Assembly: GCA_027052755.1 (NCBI GenBank)
Contig: JALUEN010000180.1
Coordinates: 1-9,851 of the forward strand
DNA length: 9,851 nucleotides
Origin: a bacterium
Lineage (GTDB): Bacteria > DRYD01 > JALUEN01
Direction: 5' to 3'
Shown here: positions 6,981 to 9,851 of the stretch, piece after piece
Layout of the letters: each line of letters opens with the position of its first letter
Numbering within the stretch: position 1 is the first letter of the stretch
Made by a program: the position numbers and the translations under genes
Notes under the pieces: model-generated
The model's database searches: none
The model's input: only the letters and a program-made list of their open reading frames with translations
Told to the model about the DNA's origin: nothing

Positions 6981-7601
6981 GTGGCTAAGGTGATGAAAGG
7001 GGTACATAGGATAGCATCCACCCTTCTAGTTATCATCCTATCCCTTATAGCTATTTTCATTATTACGGAACCATATGCTAGAGCTGGTGTATTAGTTCCT
7101 CCTCCTAAGCTGATCTACAAGTACAACCCTAAGTATAGGAACCCCTTTGATCCCTCAGCTGAGAAGAAAGTGCCTGAACCTCCTGATAAATATCCCGTCC
7201 CACTTAAGGAAACTGATTTCTTTAAGCAAGTGGAGAAGTTAAATCAAACCCTTCCCAAATACAAGGGCACACTATTTAGGGATGCCAAACCAGTAGGCGA
7301 TAACACCAGGAGAATTATTCCTCAAAAGGGGAAGGAGAAGGTTGTTGAAGTAACGAGATTACCAAATTACGAGAATTTAAAGAAGAGGAACTTAATGTTC
7401 GCCATAGTGATCTTCTTACTTCTACTTTTAGGCATAATAGGTCTCAGCATATACCTGAGATATCAGAACATGGTAAGGATCGTTACAACTCCCGCTAAGA
7501 TCTACGTGAGAGCGCCTAGATCCAGGAGAAAACTTAGAGCTGGTGCTAGGACCACCGCTACACGTCCTAGGAGGAGAAGGAGGAGAACCTTACTTGATTA
7601 A
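6981..7601 (+). CDS. Unrecognised membrane protein with Arg-rich cytoplasmic tail
   Basis: I do not recognise this 206-residue protein. It starts MAKVMKGVHR, followed by a hydrophobic stretch (11-29) and a plausible signal-peptidase site YARA|GV after residue 35. Residues 36-136 are a Pro/Lys/Tyr-rich segment, probably extracytoplasmic and partly unstructured. A second hydrophobic span covers about 138-159, and the rest (160-206) is strongly basic, with six arginines at 197-202, so it should be cytoplasmic. If the signal is cleaved this is a type I single-pass protein; otherwise it has two spans. GTG 6981 is preceded by GGGGGA (6964-6969); GTG 6990 and ATG 6993 are alternatives. It follows the assembly ATPase after 112 bases and overlaps pth by 8 bases. 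A role in the pilus or secretion machinery is a guess from position only. Confidence 0.75.
   Translation: MAKVMKGVHRIASTLLVIILSLIAIFIITEPYARAGVLVPPPKLIYKYNPKYRNPFDPSAEKKVPEPPDKYPVPLKETDFFKQVEKLNQTLPKYKGTLFRDAKPVGDNTRRIIPQKGKEKVVEVTRLPNYENLKKRNLMFAIVIFLLLLLGIIGLSIYLRYQNMVRIVTTPAKIYVRAPRSRRKLRAGARTTATRPRRRRRRTLLD
7577..7583 (+). promoter_or_regulatory. SD site of pth, inside the upstream gene's Arg codons
   Basis: AAGGAGG lies 10 bases before TTG 7594 and sits within the run of AGG/AGA codons that encodes the six arginines of the upstream protein. It decides the pth start: the upstream in-frame GTG at 7543 has no comparable site and would add 17 residues not expected in the family. Confidence 0.7.
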
Positions 7602-8217
7602 AGGAGTCCCACTATCTCCCGTAGATGGTCCGATACTAATTGTAGGCTTAGGGAATCCTGGACAGAAGTACAGGCTTACGAGACATAACTCAGGCTTTCT
7701 GATAGTTGAGGAGTTAGCTATTAAACTCAAGACTAAGTTTGATACCCTGAAGTTCAACTCAATGATAGCCAGAGCCAGTTACAGAGATAGAGAAATTTTT
7801 ATACAGAAGCCCTTAACCTACATGAACTTAAGCGGAAGCGCTGTCAAGCCCGCAGTAGTTTCCTTAAGGATACCACTACAGAACCTCTTAGTAGTACACG
7901 ATGAGATAGACCTCCCCTTAGGTAGGATAAAGTTCAAGTGGGACGGAGGCACAGCAGGGCATAAAGGGCTAAACTCAATTGTCGCCTCCTTAAACACCTC
8001 AGATTTTGCTAGGCTAAGGATAGGAATCCAATCGGTTCCTAAGAAGTACATAAACGTCAGGGACTTCGTCTTAGAACCCTTCACTCCTGAAGAGATGGCG
8101 ATCTTCCAGGAAGTTAAGTCATACGCGGTAGAGGGGATACTTACCTATATTTCCGAAGGACTAAGCGAAGCGATGACCGAATTTAACCCACTAGATCTCA
8201 GAACACAAATCTTATAA
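7594..8217 (+). CDS. pth: Peptidyl-tRNA hydrolase
   Basis: A 207-residue cytoplasmic enzyme that cleaves the ester bond of peptidyl-tRNAs dropped by the ribosome, recycling the tRNA. The bacterial Pth signatures are all present: GLGNPGQKY (18-26) with the substrate-binding Asn21, the catalytic His31 in TRHNSGF, YMNLSG (76-81) with Asn78, VHDEIDLPLG (101-110) with Asp103, and GGTAGHKGLNS (118-128) with His123, followed by LRIGI. Residues 1-11 form a short extension before the first strand. TTG 7594 is chosen for its SD spacing and because the protein then has the usual length. The start overlaps the preceding gene's stop by 8 bases (7594-7601), which suggests translational coupling. Pth is often a housekeeping neighbour of ribosomal genes, so its link to the membrane protein here is notable. 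Confidence 0.96.
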   Translation: MIKGVPLSPVDGPILIVGLGNPGQKYRLTRHNSGFLIVEELAIKLKTKFDTLKFNSMIARASYRDREIFIQKPLTYMNLSGSAVKPAVVSLRIPLQNLLVVHDEIDLPLGRIKFKWDGGTAGHKGLNSIVASLNTSDFARLRIGIQSVPKKYINVRDFVLEPFTPEEMAIFQEVKSYAVEGILTYISEGLSEAMTEFNPLDLRTQIL

Positions 8218-8219
8218 AC

Positions 8220-8245
8220 TATCGTTCCTTAAAACTAATATCGTT
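8220..8245. repeat. Pair of TATCGTT direct repeats after pth
   Basis: TATCGTT occurs at 8220-8226 and again at 8239-8245, a 19-base repeat distance, close to two helical turns. Such an arrangement could be an operator for the solute-binding protein gene, but 7-base matches are short and AT-rich sequence favours chance. Confidence 0.2.
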
Positions 8246-8301
8246 TCTCCAGAAAAACTACTATTATGTGATAAGTTCCCTAGCAATAACTACCCAGGAT
8301 T

Positions 8302-8333
8302 CAGTGTAGAGGTTAAAGCTCTACCCCTTACTG
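8302..8333. other. Small stem-loop between pth and the binding-protein gene
   Basis: GTAGAG (8306-8311) and CTCTAC (8319-8324) form a perfect 6-bp stem with a 7-base loop; CAGT (8302-8305) and ACTG (8330-8333) could extend it past a 5-base bulge. No T-run follows, so it is not a normal terminator. The gap 8218-8406 otherwise shows no open gene, tRNA or riboswitch consensus, and no convincing promoter. Confidence 0.35.
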
Positions 8334-8406
8334 TACATGAGAGGATGCTTAGGTAAAATGGGAAAATAGTTATTATGCAGTATAAAACGGAAAAGGAGTG
8401 AACAGT

Positions 8407-9732
8407 ATGCAAGTGATGAGGTTTAAGGTTAAGTACTTCCTTCTAAGCTTCACTCTCCTCCTTCTCATAGCCTTATCCCTTGGCACAGCTCTCTCCGCCT
8501 CTAAGGTGAGGATAGAGTTCTGGCACGCTATGAAGCCTGGAACTCCTAGGGGAGAGGCGATAAACTACCTCATTAACAAGTTCAATGAGGAGCACAGCAA
8601 TATACAGGTGGTATCAGTTTTCAAGGGATCGCCTAAGGGAAACCCCTACAACAAGCTATTCAGGGAACTGCTCATAGCGGTCTCCAAAGGAGAGCCTCCA
8701 GCTATCGCTCAAGCTTACGAGAACTGGACCCTGCAGTTCCTCGCCGCTGACAAACTACTCCCCCTAGAGGAGATGGTTAATGAGGATCCTGAGTTCAAGT
8801 CAGAGCTAAGTGATTTCGTTGAGGACTTCTACAGGTCAAATGTGGTAAACGGTCAGCTGGTATCATTACCTTTTAACAAGAGCATATGGGCACTTTACTA
8901 TAACAAGGATATCTTTGAGACCTTTGGACTAACCCCCCCTAGGACCTGGAACGAGCTGAAGAAAGCCTCAGAATACATCTACTCAAATACGGAGATCTAC
9001 GGTATAGCCATATCCCCATCCGTAGATACCTTCGTAGCTGTCTATCTAACCAAATACGGCAAACCACTCTTTCTAGGTCTAACTCCCAAATTCGCAGATC
9101 CAGAGGGCTTAGAGGTTATGAACTACCTAAGGAGTTTATTAGACAGCGGCGGAGTGGTCTCAAGTAGATCCAGGAAGCTTTTCACTAGAGGAGAGGTAGC
9201 GATGATAATAACAACGACCAGTAAATACGAACGCCTAAAGAGAAAGGCCAACTTCCAGGTAGGGATAGCTCCGCTACCACTGGAGAGAGGTAAGTACCCG
9301 TTTGCAGGAACTAACCTAGTGATATTCAAGGAGATCTCCCCTGAGAAACAGAGAGCAGCTTACACATTCCTGAAGTGGCTCCTGAAACCGGAGAACATCA
9401 CTTACTTCGCCATGCACACAGGTTACATCCCTGTTAGAAAGAGCGCCTTGAGGAGTACAGAATACCAGAGATATCTGAGAGAGAACCCCGACCTGAGAAA
9501 CCTGCTCTCGGAAACCTTCGGCAAACTAGAGCCTCAGCCTCCAGTATGGGCTTGGGAGAACGTGAGATATTACTTAACTGATGCTGTAACTAATGTGTTG
9601 ATAAGTGGTAGCGCTCCAGAGAAAGAGCTAGAGCGCGCAAAGGACCTCACCTTAAAGATAATAGAGAACCAGAAGATGTTCAACAAACCCTTCAGATACG
9701 GAGCCATTCCCTCAACGCTAGCAGTAAGATAA
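8407..9732 (+). CDS. ABC transporter extracellular solute-binding protein (family 1)
   Basis: A 441-residue secreted protein of the family 1 (UgpB/MalE-like) sugar-binding group, which captures a solute outside the inner membrane and passes it to an ABC permease. A signal peptide with basic start RFKVK and hydrophobic core (11-26) ends near residues 28-32. There is no lipobox cysteine, so it should be soluble in a periplasm. The mature part opens VRIEFWHAM, has SLPFNKSIWALYYNKDIF (153-170) and PPRTWNEL (177-184), all typical of the family, and later the GYIPVRKSA segment. ATG 8407 is preceded by AAAAGGAG (8391-8398) at 8 bases; the GTG at 8398 overlaps that site. A terminator follows directly, so no permease gene is co-transcribed downstream. 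The substrate is probably a sugar or oligosaccharide but cannot be read. Confidence 0.93.
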   Translation: MQVMRFKVKYFLLSFTLLLLIALSLGTALSASKVRIEFWHAMKPGTPRGEAINYLINKFNEEHSNIQVVSVFKGSPKGNPYNKLFRELLIAVSKGEPPAIAQAYENWTLQFLAADKLLPLEEMVNEDPEFKSELSDFVEDFYRSNVVNGQLVSLPFNKSIWALYYNKDIFETFGLTPPRTWNELKKASEYIYSNTEIYGIAISPSVDTFVAVYLTKYGKPLFLGLTPKFADPEGLEVMNYLRSLLDSGGVVSSRSRKLFTRGEVAMIITTTSKYERLKRKANFQVGIAPLPLERGKYPFAGTNLVIFKEISPEKQRAAYTFLKWLLKPENITYFAMHTGYIPVRKSALRSTEYQRYLRENPDLRNLLSETFGKLEPQPPVWAWENVRYYLTDAVTNVLISGSAPEKELERAKDLTLKIIENQKMFNKPFRYGAIPSTLAVR

Positions 9733-9758
9733 GCTAATCAGAGAACTCTCAGGACTTT

Positions 9759-9789
9759 AAGAGAGGCTGGCTTTAGCCAGCCCTCTTTT
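9759..9789 (+). terminator. Intrinsic terminator of the solute-binding protein gene
   Basis: GGCTGGC (9765-9771) pairs perfectly with GCCAGCC (9776-9782) across the loop TTTA. After one bulged C (9783), AAGAGA pairs with TCTTTT, and a T-rich stretch follows through 9793. It lies 26 bases after the stop codon. The remaining 9790-9851 is AT-rich with a T-run near the edge, and I see nothing else in it. Confidence 0.88.
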
Positions 9790-9851
9790 CATTTCCGTGA
9801 ACCCGTTTAGAAAACCCCTTTCAATTCTTCCCTATTTTCACTTTTTTTTAA

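Noticed and set aside
7543..7593. Upstream GTG start for pth adding 17 residues
   Set aside because: Gly-rich extension is just the upstream gene read in another frame, and it has no good SD; TTG 7594 does.
8381..8386. TATAAA as a -10 box for the binding-protein gene
   Set aside because: A start site would then fall in the ribosome-binding site, and no -35 lies at the right distance.

Overview
The window is ordinary bacterial chromosome, densely coded and almost free of mobile-element signals. Arginine is written mostly with AGA/AGG and isoleucine often with ATA, Shine-Dalgarno (SD) sites are strong and purine-rich, and TTG or GTG starts are common. Together with the gene families present (a TGS-type nucleoside kinase, an MTH1187-type protein, a solute-binding protein without a lipobox), this suggests a thermophilic, probably deep-branching, diderm bacterium. 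I cannot place it in a phylum from this stretch. No CRISPR array, insertion sequence, tRNA or rRNA was found.

Left part (1-2960): a few codons of an upstream gene are followed by a small MTH1187/DUF77 protein on the + strand. Facing it, and sharing 4 bases across the two stop codons, is a minus-strand pair transcribed leftward: tyrS (tyrosyl-tRNA synthetase), then a single-pass membrane protein whose whole cytoplasmic part is a stack of about 12 ankyrin repeats.

Middle (2947-6868): a divergent intergenic region separates tyrS from rpmF (ribosomal protein L32). After rpmF come a 13-bp hairpin, a two-part nucleoside kinase (TGS/ThrRS-like N-terminal region plus uridine-kinase-like P-loop domain) starting at TTG, and 18 bases further on a GspE/PilB-type assembly ATPase.

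Right part (6869-9851): an unrecognised membrane protein with a signal peptide, one later membrane span and an arginine-rich tail overlaps pth (peptidyl-tRNA hydrolase). The six-arginine stretch of its tail is written with the same purine run that supplies the SD site of pth. A 189-base gap with weak structured elements leads to a family 1 extracellular solute-binding protein, which ends at a clear intrinsic terminator.

Functionally the window mixes translation housekeeping (tyrS, rpmF, pth), nucleoside salvage, a pilus/secretion motor, sugar uptake and an ankyrin scaffold. I see no convincing defence or other novel multigene system. The best candidates for a second look are the ankyrin membrane protein behind tyrS, the unknown membrane protein between the ATPase and pth with its dual-use poly-Arg/SD segment, and a possible SD-masking leader of tyrS.
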